From positions 1-27,739 of the forward strand of contig JAHIVQ010000003.1 in the NCBI GenBank assembly GCA_018816585.1: a stretch of 27,739 nucleotides of DNA, read 5' to 3'. Position numbers and translations under genes: made by a program. Positions within the stretch are counted from its first letter, which is position 1. Every line of letters starts with the position of its first letter. Below the pieces are notes generated by a model. That model searched no databases, was not told the DNA's origin, and worked only from the letters and a program-made list of their open reading frames with translations. This document shows positions 5,897 through 13,318 of the stretch, in pieces. Source of the DNA: Nanobdellota archaeon (lineage in GTDB: Archaea; Nanobdellota; Nanobdellia; SCGC-AAA011-G17; JAFCDX01).

Positions 5897-7090
5897 ATGA
5901 TAGAAACAGTAAAAGGATTCAGAGATATTTTAAGTAAAGAAGCACTTAAAAGGAATTATATAAAAAAATTAATAGAAGAAAAATTTTCTTTATATGGATT
6001 CTTACCTATTGAAACACCAACAATTGAATATGAAGAATTACTCAAAACATCAAATGATGATGTTGTTTCAGATATATTCAAATTGCAAGATAAAGGCCAG
6101 AGAAAACTTGCTTTAAGATATGAGTTTACAGGACAATTAGCTAGATTATTAAAAGAGAATCCAACACTTAAACTTCCGTTCAAAAGATATCAGATAGGAA
6201 ATGTATTCAGAGATGAGCCTGCAAAACCAGGACGTTACAGGGAATTTACACAATGTGATGTGGATATAATTGGTGATTCTAATATTAATTCAGATGCAGA
6301 ATGCTTAGCCCTAGCAAATGATATTTTTTCTGAATTAAAAATTAAAGTTGAAATAAAAATAAATAATAGAAAACTACTAAATAGTATTATTAAAAGTTTG
6401 AATATTAATGAAACTAATTTAATAATAAGAGAAATAGATAAATTAGATAAATTAACTATCCAAGAAGTAAAAGCAAATATTAGTAAAATAACCAATAAAA
6501 CAGATAAATTATTTTCTTTTTTCACAAAAGATATAGATTATTTTGTCAAAAATAAATTTGAAGGTGCTTCTGAGCTTAAAGAACTAATGAATATCTGCAA
6601 AAATTATAAAATTAAATTAAAATTCTATCCAAATCTTGCAAGAGGGTTTTCATATTATACTGGAAATGTATTTGAAATTATCAATGATAAATATAAATTT
6701 ACAATAGCAGCAGGCGGGAGATATGATAAAGTAGTGGGAAAATATTTAAATCGTGAAATACCTGCAGTTGGAATATCATTTGGTCTTGATAGAATATCTG
6801 AAATAGCAAAGATTGATATAAAACCAATAAAAGTATTAATTATTTCTATAGCTGAAGATAAAAAATCAATAGAATTAGTTAATCAGTTAAGGAAAAGCAA
6901 AATTACAACAACTATTATGTTTGGTAAAATATCAAAAGCATTAGAATATGCAAATTCTTACAATATAGAATATACAATATTCATAGGAAAAGAAGAGATT
7001 AAAAAGAAAAAATTTAAGTTAAGAGATATGAAAACAGGAAAGGAACAGTTTTTAACACTGACAAATTTAATTAAAAAGTTAAAATCATAA
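5897..7090 (+). CDS. hisS: Histidyl-tRNA synthetase
   Basis: 397-residue class II synthetase that charges tRNA-His with histidine. It starts METVKGFRDIL-like (IETVKGFRDIL), as in HisRS. Motif 2 region RYEFTGQLAR...PFKRYQIGNVFRDE..KPGRYREFTQCDVDIIG is of the archaeal/eukaryotic HisRS type. The HisRS-specific histidine-binding segment is RGFSYYTGNVFEI (usual RGLDYYTG), and motif 3 is AVGISFGLDRI. The C-terminal ~90 residues are the anticodon-binding domain. Length is slightly short but complete. ATG lies 8 nt after the CCA of tRNA-His, so tRNA and enzyme for the same amino acid are probably co-transcribed. The tRNA's U73 makes its acceptor-recognition residues of interest. Confidence 0.95.
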   Translation: MIETVKGFRDILSKEALKRNYIKKLIEEKFSLYGFLPIETPTIEYEELLKTSNDDVVSDIFKLQDKGQRKLALRYEFTGQLARLLKENPTLKLPFKRYQIGNVFRDEPAKPGRYREFTQCDVDIIGDSNINSDAECLALANDIFSELKIKVEIKINNRKLLNSIIKSLNINETNLIIREIDKLDKLTIQEVKANISKITNKTDKLFSFFTKDIDYFVKNKFEGASELKELMNICKNYKIKLKFYPNLARGFSYYTGNVFEIINDKYKFTIAAGGRYDKVVGKYLNREIPAVGISFGLDRISEIAKIDIKPIKVLIISIAEDKKSIELVNQLRKSKITTTIMFGKISKALEYANSYNIEYTIFIGKEEIKKKKFKLRDMKTGKEQFLTLTNLIKKLKS

Positions 7091-7152
7091 TTTAAGCATA
7101 ATATCAAAAATTAAAATATATAATAAAATATAGTTATTTATTCAAATAAATC

Positions 7153-7162
7153 TTTATAAATA
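7153..7162 (+). promoter_or_regulatory. TATA box upstream of the 7.2-7.6 kb small gene
   Basis: TTTATAAATA predicts transcription starting near 7183-7187. The only ATG there (7177) is out of frame with the following open frame and stops after two codons. Confidence 0.5.
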
Positions 7163-7181
7163 GTATTTATCTTAGTATGCT

Positions 7182-7610
7182 ATAAGAAGTAATTCAAAGA
7201 GTAAATTAATAATTCCTACTACTAGTTTAAATTATTTAGTTTCAGTACCTTCAAAGAATTATGATGGTGCTGCAAAAAAAGGATTTGAACATTTTAATCC
7301 GGTAATTCCTGAAGAAGCAGTTTTAACTTCTTTAATTTTGCCTTTTGGTTCTATTAATTCAATAAATGGTATGTTTAGTTATTATAATACAAACCCTTGG
7401 GATGAAGAATCTACAGAAAAGCTTCACAAAAATTATGTCTATCTATATGAACTTGGAAAAAAAGTTGCAGAAGAATATCCTGCTACATTTTTCACACTTT
7501 CCGATTTTTCAATGGAAGATTTTAAAGATGCGAAATCTTTTTGGGGCAGGAAAAAAGAAATAGGTTATAGATGGGATTGTAAAATTCAATTGTGGGTATC
7601 AGGATCATAA
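7182..7610 (+). CDS. Unknown small protein; start codon unclear
   Basis: The frame is open from 7176 to TAA 7608-7610 with coding-like sequence throughout (YDGAAKKGFEHFNPVIPEEA, then FSYYNTNPWDEESTEKLHKNY, then FWGRKKEIGYRWDCKIQLWV). The first standard start in frame is TTG at 7338 (90 residues), yet the frame reads sensibly ~50 codons further up, to just where the TATA box predicts transcription to begin. Possible explanations are a non-standard start such as ATA at 7182, a one-base error or mutation near the out-of-frame ATG at 7177, or real initiation at TTG 7338. I do not recognise the protein. Its end overlaps the 3' end of the opposing scpA gene by 6 bp. Confidence 0.5.
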   Translation: MRSNSKSKLIIPTTSLNYLVSVPSKNYDGAAKKGFEHFNPVIPEEAVLTSLILPFGSINSINGMFSYYNTNPWDEESTEKLHKNYVYLYELGKKVAEEYPATFFTLSDFSMEDFKDAKSFWGRKKEIGYRWDCKIQLWVSGS

Positions 7611-8318
7611 TTTTATAATATCAATCTCACCAAAATGCTCTTTTTGATCAATATCAATTTTTCCTTTGTTAACTAAATGAAGCATTGGAATAAATGTCAT
7701 TATCTTATCTTCTTTTCTCTCACTAGCAACTAATTCAGAAAAAGTAAGTGTTGGTTTTTTATTGAAAAAATCAAGTATTTTATCATATAAATTTTTTATA
7801 AGTGAGCTTATGTCTATTTTTCTTTCAGGTATTTTTACCTTGCTTAAATGTTCTTCCTCTCTTAATCTTTTCATTGTTCTTCTTTGGTCAACTTCAAGAG
7901 CCCTTTGTAACGCACCCATAAGATCATTCATAGATACCTTTCTTTTTCTTGTTAACGGTGTTTTAACAGTAAGTTTTGGGTTTTCTAATAATCTTAGTTT
8001 TTCAATATTATCTTCAAAATCAGAAAATTCTTCAGTTTCTCCCTGTGAAAATAAATGCTGATCTAGATTTGCTATGTTTTCAGTAAGTAATTTTTCAGAT
8101 TTTATCTTTAATAAAATAGCAGCAGCTAAAACAACCTTTCCTGATATAAGAAAATGAGCTTCTTTTAAGGTTTTTAGTGTCTCAAGATACCTTTTTGATA
8201 AGATAGAAATATCAATATCCCATGGATTCATCTCTCCACTTCTGATTAAATCATAGATAATAGACTGCCAGGTTATTTCATCCTTCTGCATTAACATGTT
8301 ATATATCTTATCTTGCAT
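7605..8318 (-). CDS. scpA: Kleisin, segregation and condensation protein A
   Basis: 237 residues with the ScpA layout. The N-terminal helical domain includes DLIRSGEMNPWDIDISILSKRYLETL, the highly conserved ScpA signature around NPWDIDI. A variable acidic linker follows (FSQGETEEFSDFEDNIE), then a C-terminal winged helix (FSELVASERKEDKIMTFIPMLHLVNKGKIDIDQKEHFGEIDI). It closes the SMC ring in chromosome segregation; no smc gene is in the window. Transcribed alone on the minus strand, divergent from the 8.46 kb gene. Confidence 0.9.
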   Translation of the reverse strand: MQDKIYNMLMQKDEITWQSIIYDLIRSGEMNPWDIDISILSKRYLETLKTLKEAHFLISGKVVLAAAILLKIKSEKLLTENIANLDQHLFSQGETEEFSDFEDNIEKLRLLENPKLTVKTPLTRKRKVSMNDLMGALQRALEVDQRRTMKRLREEEHLSKVKIPERKIDISSLIKNLYDKILDFFNKKPTLTFSELVASERKEDKIMTFIPMLHLVNKGKIDIDQKEHFGEIDIIKL

Positions 8319-8394
8319 ATTTTTCTCTAATTCTCTGATTTTAATAGTTTTTTATTTGATTTTATAATAGTCACTACTTTATAATGGACACAAC

Positions 8395-8409
8395 CGAAAG
8401 GTTTAAATA
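8395..8409 (+). promoter_or_regulatory. BRE/TATA of the 8.46 kb gene
   Basis: CGAAAGG-TTTAAATA places the transcript start near 8432, leaving a leader of ~30-60 nt depending on which ATG is used. Confidence 0.55.
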
Positions 8410-8449
8410 TAAGTTTTGCACCAAAATTATATCACCTCTTTTTCCCGAG

Positions 8450-8473
8450 CAAGACTTCAGCAATGGAGTCTTG
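8450..8473 (+). promoter_or_regulatory. Hairpin holding the first possible start codon
   Basis: CAAGACT (8450-8456) pairs perfectly with AGTCTTG (8467-8473). The 10-nt loop contains ATG 8463. It could hide that start, or be a leader element for translation from the second ATG at 8493. Confidence 0.4.
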
Positions 8474-8741
8474 TAAGGGTTTATATTCAAAAATGGAATC
8501 AGAAATATTTACAAAGGAATCATTTGAAAAGAAAATTAAAGATGGAATAATCGTTCCTGGATCTCTCTTAGAATTTAAAGTAAAACATGATGAAAGTCAT
8601 GAAGAAAATGTTTTTCTTAAAGGATATTTTGTTAGTCTTGAAAAAGAGGATATAACAATATCAGATTATCCTCAAAAAGAAGAGATGTCAGGATTAATGA
8701 TATTTCCTATAACCTCAATAAGTCACTATAAGATAAAATAA
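8463..8741 (+). CDS. Small unknown protein, possibly a small beta-barrel
   Basis: 92 residues from ATG 8463, or 82 from the in-frame ATG 8493 (MESEIFTKESFEKKI), which I find more plausible because the first ATG lies in a hairpin loop and both begin MES. The centre (GSLLEFKVKHDES..FLKGYFVSLEKEDITISDYP...LMIFPITSISHYKIK) has the strand pattern of an Sm-like or SH3-type small barrel, so RNA binding is a guess. It has its own good promoter. It is convergent with rps27ae with no gap between the stop codons. Confidence 0.55.
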   Translation: MESCKGLYSKMESEIFTKESFEKKIKDGIIVPGSLLEFKVKHDESHEENVFLKGYFVSLEKEDITISDYPQKEEMSGLMIFPITSISHYKIK

Positions 8742-8921
8742 TCACTTCTTAGATTTCATTTCCATATAGCCACAAGTTCCGCATGTTAGTCTATCTTTAT
8801 GATCAGCTAAGAAAACATTACATTTAGGGCAGGTTTTAGCTCTCTCTAACTTATCTCCATTTACTTTATACTTCTTCCATTTCTGGCTTGGAGTTTTATT
8901 TTTCTTCTTCTTTTTTGCCAT
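8742..8921 (-). CDS. rps27ae: Small ribosomal subunit protein eS31 (S27ae)
   Basis: A 59-residue protein: a lysine-rich start (MAKKKKKNKTPSQKWKKYKV) followed by a zinc ribbon, TCPKCNVFLADHKDRLTCGTCGYMEM, with the CxxC...CxxC ligands and the HKDRLTCGTCGY motif of archaeal S27ae. Part of the 30S subunit. Its start overlaps the end of rps24e by 26 bp, the usual order in archaea. Full length for the family. Confidence 0.93.
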   Translation of the reverse strand: MAKKKKKNKTPSQKWKKYKVNGDKLERAKTCPKCNVFLADHKDRLTCGTCGYMEMKSKK

Positions 8922-9189
8922 CTTCCTTTTGTTTTTTTACTTTTTTCTTTTCTAAATAATCAAGATCTTCTTTTTTATTATAAACATGAGCTATTACCTT
9001 TGATTCTCCTTGACCAAATTTTGTATAAACATGTCTTATTGCAACTAAATCTTCAGGTGATTTTAAAATCGCAGATAGTTTTTTCTTTATCTCTTCTCTA
9101 GATGGAGTTTTACTATTAAGATGTTCTAAATCTAATGTAACTCTTTTCCTATTCAATAAAGGCATTTCTTTTTCATTTATAATTTTCAT
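8896..9189 (-). CDS. rps24e: Small ribosomal subunit protein eS24 (S24e)
   Basis: 97 residues. The hallmark order of S24e is present: EKEMPLLNRKRVTLDLEH, then TPSREEIKKKLSAILKSPEDLVAIRHVYTKFGQGESKVIAHVYN, then a charged Lys/Glu tail. A 30S subunit protein. It starts one base into the spt4 stop (TAATG) and overlaps rps27ae. In many archaea a DUF359 kinase gene lies between spt4 and rps24e; it is absent here. Confidence 0.95.
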   Translation of the reverse strand: MKIINEKEMPLLNRKRVTLDLEHLNSKTPSREEIKKKLSAILKSPEDLVAIRHVYTKFGQGESKVIAHVYNKKEDLDYLEKKKVKKQKEDGKKEEEK

Positions 9190-9371
9190 TATGATATTTT
9201 TATTGCATATTCATGCTTTTCTTTTATTTCTAATTTTTGTGCTATCTCTGATTTTTCAGGATTTAAAATAATTATTCTTCCTTTCCAGCTTGTTGTAAAA
9301 TTATTTCCATGGCAAATTGGACATTCGCTTCCTGTTACAAAAACTTTACATTTTCTGCATACTTTTTTCAT
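9189..9371 (-). CDS. spt4: Transcription elongation factor Spt4
   Basis: 60 residues with an N-terminal zinc ribbon (CRKCKVFVTGSECPICHG) and the short strand domain TTSWKGRIIILNPEKSEIAQKL typical of Spt4/RpoE''. It pairs with Spt5 to hold the RNA polymerase clamp closed. ATGA overlap with rpo7 upstream and TAATG overlap with rps24e downstream show tight co-translation. Confidence 0.95.
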   Translation of the reverse strand: MKKVCRKCKVFVTGSECPICHGNNFTTSWKGRIIILNPEKSEIAQKLEIKEKHEYAIKIS

Positions 9372-9922
9372 TTCTTCTTTTCCACTTTTTTAAGATCTTC
9401 TTCAATATAATGCAAAGGGCCTAACATTGGTTGTCTCATTGTTAATCCTATTTTTGGATTGGATATATCCTTATATGATATTGCAACAATTCTTGCTCTG
9501 CATTTATCATTTGTTTTTAGTGTTTTTTTTGATTCTTTTCCTTGTAATTCCCCTGTTTTTGAAAATGAAACAAAATCATCCATTGTTTGTGATATATGAA
9601 TCATTCCATCTATTGGACCAATATCAAGAAATGCACCAAAATCAGCAACTTCCTGTATTTTTCCAATTACAATCTCCTGCATTTCAGGTCTAAAAATAAT
9701 CATTTTGAATTTTGTATCATAATAGGCTGCACCATCTCCAGGAATTATTATACCTTCACCAACTTCAATAATTTCTGGAATATCAATAACAATTCCAAGT
9801 TCTTGAGGGACATTTAAATCAAGCGTATTATTCAAATTATTCATAATAGAATCTTTTACCTCACCAGTCAATAATCTTGGAGGTATTCTTATATGTCCTT
9901 TTGCAATTGTCTCGTAAAACAT
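9368..9922 (-). CDS. rpo7: RNA polymerase subunit Rpo7 (RpoE)
   Basis: 184 residues. The N-terminal tip domain (FYETIAKGHIRIPPRLL) and C-terminal S1 fold (GKIQEVADFGAFLDIGPIDGMIHISQTMDDF) match archaeal Rpo7, which with Rpo4 forms the polymerase stalk binding nascent RNA. A minus-strand TATA-like sequence (CTTTAAAAATACT) lies about 25-30 nt upstream of the ATG, so it may start its own transcript even though PIN and the MntA-HepT module precede it on the same strand. Confidence 0.95.
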   Translation of the reverse strand: MFYETIAKGHIRIPPRLLTGEVKDSIMNNLNNTLDLNVPQELGIVIDIPEIIEVGEGIIIPGDGAAYYDTKFKMIIFRPEMQEIVIGKIQEVADFGAFLDIGPIDGMIHISQTMDDFVSFSKTGELQGKESKKTLKTNDKCRARIVAISYKDISNPKIGLTMRQPMLGPLHYIEEDLKKVEKKK

Positions 9923-9965
9923 TTTATTAAATGGAATGTTAGTATTTTTAAAGCTTTTTGTTTAG

Positions 9966-10322
9966 TTAAAGCAAGGCTAAATAATTCTTCTGCCTTATTG
10001 TGATAATTAAAACCCCTTTATTTTTCAATCTTCTTTTTAATCCTTGATCTTGAGTTGCAACAATGTAATCTTTATCAACTAACTTAACAATTAAATCATC
10101 TACCTTATCATTACCTAAAGTTTTTATAATATTAACATTATTTGCTTTTAGTAATTCGCTGATTAATTTTAGTCTTGATTTATTTTTAATTTCATCAAGG
10201 GTTTTATCAATTATATTTAGCTCGTAATTGAAATCACATATTCTTTTTATTTCTTCAAATATATTTATTCTAAATTTTATTGAATCTATTAAAAAATCAG
10301 TGTCAAATACTATTTTTTTCAT
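9966..10322 (-). CDS. PIN-domain nuclease (Fcf1-like type next to rpo7)
   Basis: 118 residues with PIN-domain acidic positions: FDTDFLID near the start, a glutamate in DKTLDEI near residue 44, and aspartates in KDYIVATQDQGLKRRLKNKG. The ATQDxxLKRRL segment is typical of the archaeal Fcf1/rRNA-processing-like PIN proteins encoded between aIF2-gamma and rpo7 in many archaea. It may act in rRNA maturation; substrate not shown. Its ATG overlaps the stop of hepT (ATGA), so it is translationally coupled to a toxin-antitoxin module rather than to aIF2-gamma, its usual neighbour. Confidence 0.8.
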   Translation of the reverse strand: MKKIVFDTDFLIDSIKFRINIFEEIKRICDFNYELNIIDKTLDEIKNKSRLKLISELLKANNVNIIKTLGNDKVDDLIVKLVDKDYIVATQDQGLKRRLKNKGVLIITIRQKNYLALL

Positions 10323-10729
10323 AGTATCACCTTTATAGCCCTTATAAAATCCATAACATCATTTCCTAGCTCTTCTTTTATAGAGTAAAATATGATTTCA
10401 TCATTTACTTTGCCATATTCATGTGCAAGTATATTCCTCATCCGCTTCGCATCCTGTAATTTTTTAGCTAGTTTTTCTTGTATTATATTATTTTCTAAAA
10501 GAATGTCAAATGTTTCCAAATCATTTTCAGGAGAATCAAAATTTTTTTCCTTAATAATCAAGAATGCAAGGTCAACTATCCCTTCTATAATCTTTTCAGT
10601 TAATCTCTCGCATGCAGCCCTTATTTTGAAATCTTGTATATAATCTTTTAGATAATCTGGCTTTATTTCCTCAAGCTGTTCTAAATGTTCTTCTATCTCT
10701 CTAATTTTATCGCTGATCCTTTCGTTCAT
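10319..10729 (-). CDS. hepT: HepT HEPN toxin
   Basis: 136 residues of the DUF86/HepT family, all helical. RMRNILAHEYGKVND contains the exact RX4HXY motif (R98, H103, Y105): Arg and His are the RNase residues, and the Tyr is the residue adenylylated by MntA in characterised systems. A Shine-Dalgarno-like GGAAAGGTG precedes the ATG. Its start overlaps mntA by 23 bp and its stop overlaps the PIN gene by ATGA. Confidence 0.88.
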   Translation of the reverse strand: MNERISDKIREIEEHLEQLEEIKPDYLKDYIQDFKIRAACERLTEKIIEGIVDLAFLIIKEKNFDSPENDLETFDILLENNIIQEKLAKKLQDAKRMRNILAHEYGKVNDEIIFYSIKEELGNDVMDFIRAIKVIL

Positions 10730-11219
10730 ATAACACCTTTCCTTTTAAGTCAATTTCCTTTTTAATTTTATCTGGTAGTATATTATAAACCTGTATGTCT
10801 ATTTTTTCATTAGCTCTTCCTAAAATATGCAATCTAAATGCCATTGCATCTTCTTTTGTTATATCTGTAAACTCAACTGCTATATCTATATCTGAACGAA
10901 GCACAAGTTTATGTTCTGCTGCACTCCCGAATAATATAATCTTTTTAATCTTTGGAAAATACTTGCTTTCTATAATAACTTCTTTTGCATCATTAATTCT
11001 TTCATTAATAATCATTCCATGCTTGAGTTTAAAGTATTCACTAAATTGCATAAGTGAATTTATAGCTTCAAATTTTTTTCTTATATCTCTTGAAAGACGT
11101 GTTTTTTCCGAGGGTTTTAAAATAACTCCAAGCAATTGTTTTTCTATAATAACCAGCTCACGCTCTCCAAATATTTTTCTTATATTTATATTTTTTTTAA
11201 TAACATCTAAAATATTCAT
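10707..11219 (-). CDS. mntA: MntA nucleotidyltransferase antitoxin
   Basis: 170 residues. Residues 1-85 are a helical N-terminal region (GERELVIIEKQLLGVILKPS). The C-terminal half is a minimal nucleotidyltransferase with GSX10DXD (G98, S99, D110, D112) and the segment EKIDIQVYNILPDKIKKEI usual for MNT proteins. In known pairs it blocks HepT by adding AMP to the HXY tyrosine. It lies upstream of hepT on the minus strand, overlapping by 23 bp. Its promoter carries two 18-bp direct repeats, suggesting the complex represses its own transcription. Confidence 0.87.
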   Translation of the reverse strand: MNILDVIKKNINIRKIFGERELVIIEKQLLGVILKPSEKTRLSRDIRKKFEAINSLMQFSEYFKLKHGMIINERINDAKEVIIESKYFPKIKKIILFGSAAEHKLVLRSDIDIAVEFTDITKEDAMAFRLHILGRANEKIDIQVYNILPDKIKKEIDLKGKVLYERKDQR

Positions 11220-11221
11220 AA

Positions 11222-11268
11222 ATTATCACCATTATGTTAATTATTATCACCATTATGTTATATTTAAA
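11222..11268 (-). promoter_or_regulatory. mntA promoter with two 18-bp direct-repeat operators
   Basis: ATTATCACCATTATGTTA occurs at 11222-11239 and 11243-11260, exactly 21 bp apart (two helical turns). On the minus strand TTTAAATA (11261-11268) is the TATA box, and the repeats fill the space from it to the ATG at 11219. The layout fits repressor binding by the toxin-antitoxin complex. Confidence 0.65.
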
Positions 11269-11304
11269 CTTTTTGCTTATTTTTTTAAATTATTAAAAAT
11301 ATTT

Positions 11305-11361
11305 AAAATAAGCTTAAAATAAGCTCCATTTGCCAAAATAAGGCAAAAACCTTTATAAATA
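11305..11361 (+). promoter_or_regulatory. gyrBA promoter with direct repeats and a palindrome
   Basis: TTTATAAATA (11352-11361) is the TATA box; the transcript would start near 11384, 38 nt before the ATG. Just upstream is TTTGCC-N7-GGCAAA (11329-11347), a perfect 6-bp inverted repeat touching the BRE position. Further up is AAAATAAGCT twice (11305-11314, 11316-11325), 11 bp apart. These are candidate regulator sites for gyrase expression. Confidence 0.6.
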
Positions 11362-11421
11362 TGCTTCAATTTTATCATTTTAGGAGTAAAAATCTAATTT
11401 TATAAGATAAATGCCTTAAAA

Positions 11422-13317
11422 ATGGAAAATAACCCTAAAAAACAAGAGTATAGTGCCTCTAGTATTACTGTATTAAAGGGGCTAGAAGGGGTAAAAAAAA
11501 GGCCTTCCATGTACCTAGGTGATGTGGGTATAAGGGGTTTACATCATATGGTTTATGAAGTAGTTTCTAACTCAATAGATGAGGTTTTAGCCGGATTCTG
11601 TAATAAGATTAGTGTTATAATTAATACAGATAGTTCTATAACAGTTACAGATAATGGTCGTGGTATTCCTGTTGACATTCATCCAGAAGAAAAAAAACCA
11701 GCTGTTGAACTTGTTTTAACTATATTGCATGCTGGTGGAAAATTTGATTCAAAAACATATAAAGTTGCAGGTGGTTTGCATGGTGTTGGTGTTTCTGTTG
11801 TTAATGCCCTTTCAAAATTATTAGAAGTAAAAATAAAAAGAGATGGTAAAATATACTATCAAAAATATGAGTATGGAAAACCTGTTACAGATTTACAAGT
11901 AATTGGTGATTCAGATGAAAATGGAACAGAAATAAAATTCATACCTGATGAAAAAATTTTTGAGACAACAACATTTGATTTTGATCTTTTGTCAAAGAGG
12001 CTCGAAGAACTTGCTTTTTTAAATAAGAATTTATTGATAGAATTAAAAGATGAACGCACAAATCAAGAAAAGAAATTTCAGTATGAAGGTGGAATTAAAA
12101 GTTTTGTTGAACTATTAAATAAAAATAAGGAAAAAATAGACGGTGCTATTTATTTTGAAAAAGAAAAAGAAAAAATAATTGTTGAAATTGCAATGCAGTA
12201 TAATATGAGTTATAATGAAACTGTTTATTCATTTGTAAATAATATAAATACTATAGAACATGGAACTCATTACACTGGATTTTGCACTGCACTAACAAGA
12301 GTTATAAATAATTATATTAAAAAACATAAATTATCAGATCAATCACTTCAAGGTTCTGATTCACGTGAAGGATTAACAGCAATAATATCTGTTAAAATTC
12401 CAAATCCTCAATTTGAAGGTCAGACTAAAACTAAGCTTGGTAATAGTGAAGTAAAAGGATTTGTTGATAATATTGTTAATGATTATTTAAATAATTTTTT
12501 TGAGGAAAATCCTTCAATAGCAAAAGCAATAATAAACAAATGTATTACAGCCGCTAAAGCAAGAGAAGCTGCAAGAAAAGCATCTGAACTAACAAGAAGA
12601 AAATCTATTTTAGGTTCTCATTCTTTACCAGGAAAATTAGCCGATTGCCAAGATAAAGAACCAGAAAAATGTGAATTATTCTTAGTGGAAGGCGATTCAG
12701 CAGCAGGTTCGAGCAAAATGGGAAGAGACAGAAAAATACAAGCTATACTTCCATTAAGAGGAAAAATACTGAATGTTGAAAAAGCTAGATTAGACAGGAT
12801 ATTCAAGAATAATGAAATAACTAATATGATTTCTGCAATTGGTTGTGGTATTGGGGATAATTTTGATATTAGTAAAGCAAGATATCATAAAATAATAATA
12901 ATGACTGATGCTGATGTTGATGGACAGCATATTTGCACTTTACTTTTGACATTTTTTTACAGGCACATGAGACAATTAATAGAATCAAATTATTTATACA
13001 TTGCGCAAGCCCCCCTGTATAAAGTAATAAAAGGAAAAAATAAATCTTATGTTTTTAATGATGAACAATTAAATAATTTATTAAAACAACTTGGAAATGA
13101 TGCTGAAATCCAGAGATTTAAGGGACTTGGTGAAATGAATCCTGATCAATTATGGGAGACTACAATGGATCCAGGTAATAGAATACTAAAACAAGTAAAT
13201 ATAGAAGATGCAGTTGAAGCAGATAAAATGTTTTCAATGTTAATGGGCGAAGAAGTTGAGCCAAGAAGAGATTTCATAATGCAGAATGCAAAATTAGCAA
13301 AAAATATAGATACATAA
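11422..13317 (+). CDS. gyrB: DNA gyrase subunit B
   Basis: 631 residues, the usual length of short GyrB. The ATPase domain has YEVVSNSIDE (catalytic E46, Mg-binding N50), TVTDNGRGIP (D77) and the ATP lid GGLHGVGVSVVNALS. A transducer domain follows, then Toprim with FLVEGDSAAG (E423) and MTDADVDG (D496, D498). The C-terminal RFKGLGEMNPDQLWETTM is the conserved GyrB tail. Together with GyrA it introduces negative supercoils using ATP. Gyrase is a bacterial-type enzyme found patchily in archaea through transfer. gyrA follows one base after the stop. Confidence 0.97.
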   Translation: MENNPKKQEYSASSITVLKGLEGVKKRPSMYLGDVGIRGLHHMVYEVVSNSIDEVLAGFCNKISVIINTDSSITVTDNGRGIPVDIHPEEKKPAVELVLTILHAGGKFDSKTYKVAGGLHGVGVSVVNALSKLLEVKIKRDGKIYYQKYEYGKPVTDLQVIGDSDENGTEIKFIPDEKIFETTTFDFDLLSKRLEELAFLNKNLLIELKDERTNQEKKFQYEGGIKSFVELLNKNKEKIDGAIYFEKEKEKIIVEIAMQYNMSYNETVYSFVNNINTIEHGTHYTGFCTALTRVINNYIKKHKLSDQSLQGSDSREGLTAIISVKIPNPQFEGQTKTKLGNSEVKGFVDNIVNDYLNNFFEENPSIAKAIINKCITAAKAREAARKASELTRRKSILGSHSLPGKLADCQDKEPEKCELFLVEGDSAAGSSKMGRDRKIQAILPLRGKILNVEKARLDRIFKNNEITNMISAIGCGIGDNFDISKARYHKIIIMTDADVDGQHICTLLLTFFYRHMRQLIESNYLYIAQAPLYKVIKGKNKSYVFNDEQLNNLLKQLGNDAEIQRFKGLGEMNPDQLWETTMDPGNRILKQVNIEDAVEADKMFSMLMGEEVEPRRDFIMQNAKLAKNIDT

Positions 13318-13318
13318 A

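Noticed and set aside
9427..9817. Two plus-strand ORFs opposite rpo7
   Set aside because: Shadows of rpo7; no motif, no promoter.
10795..11322. 175-codon plus-strand ORF opposite mntA
   Set aside because: Antisense of a gene with an intact GSX10DXD motif; translation is Ser/Ile/Leu-rich low complexity.
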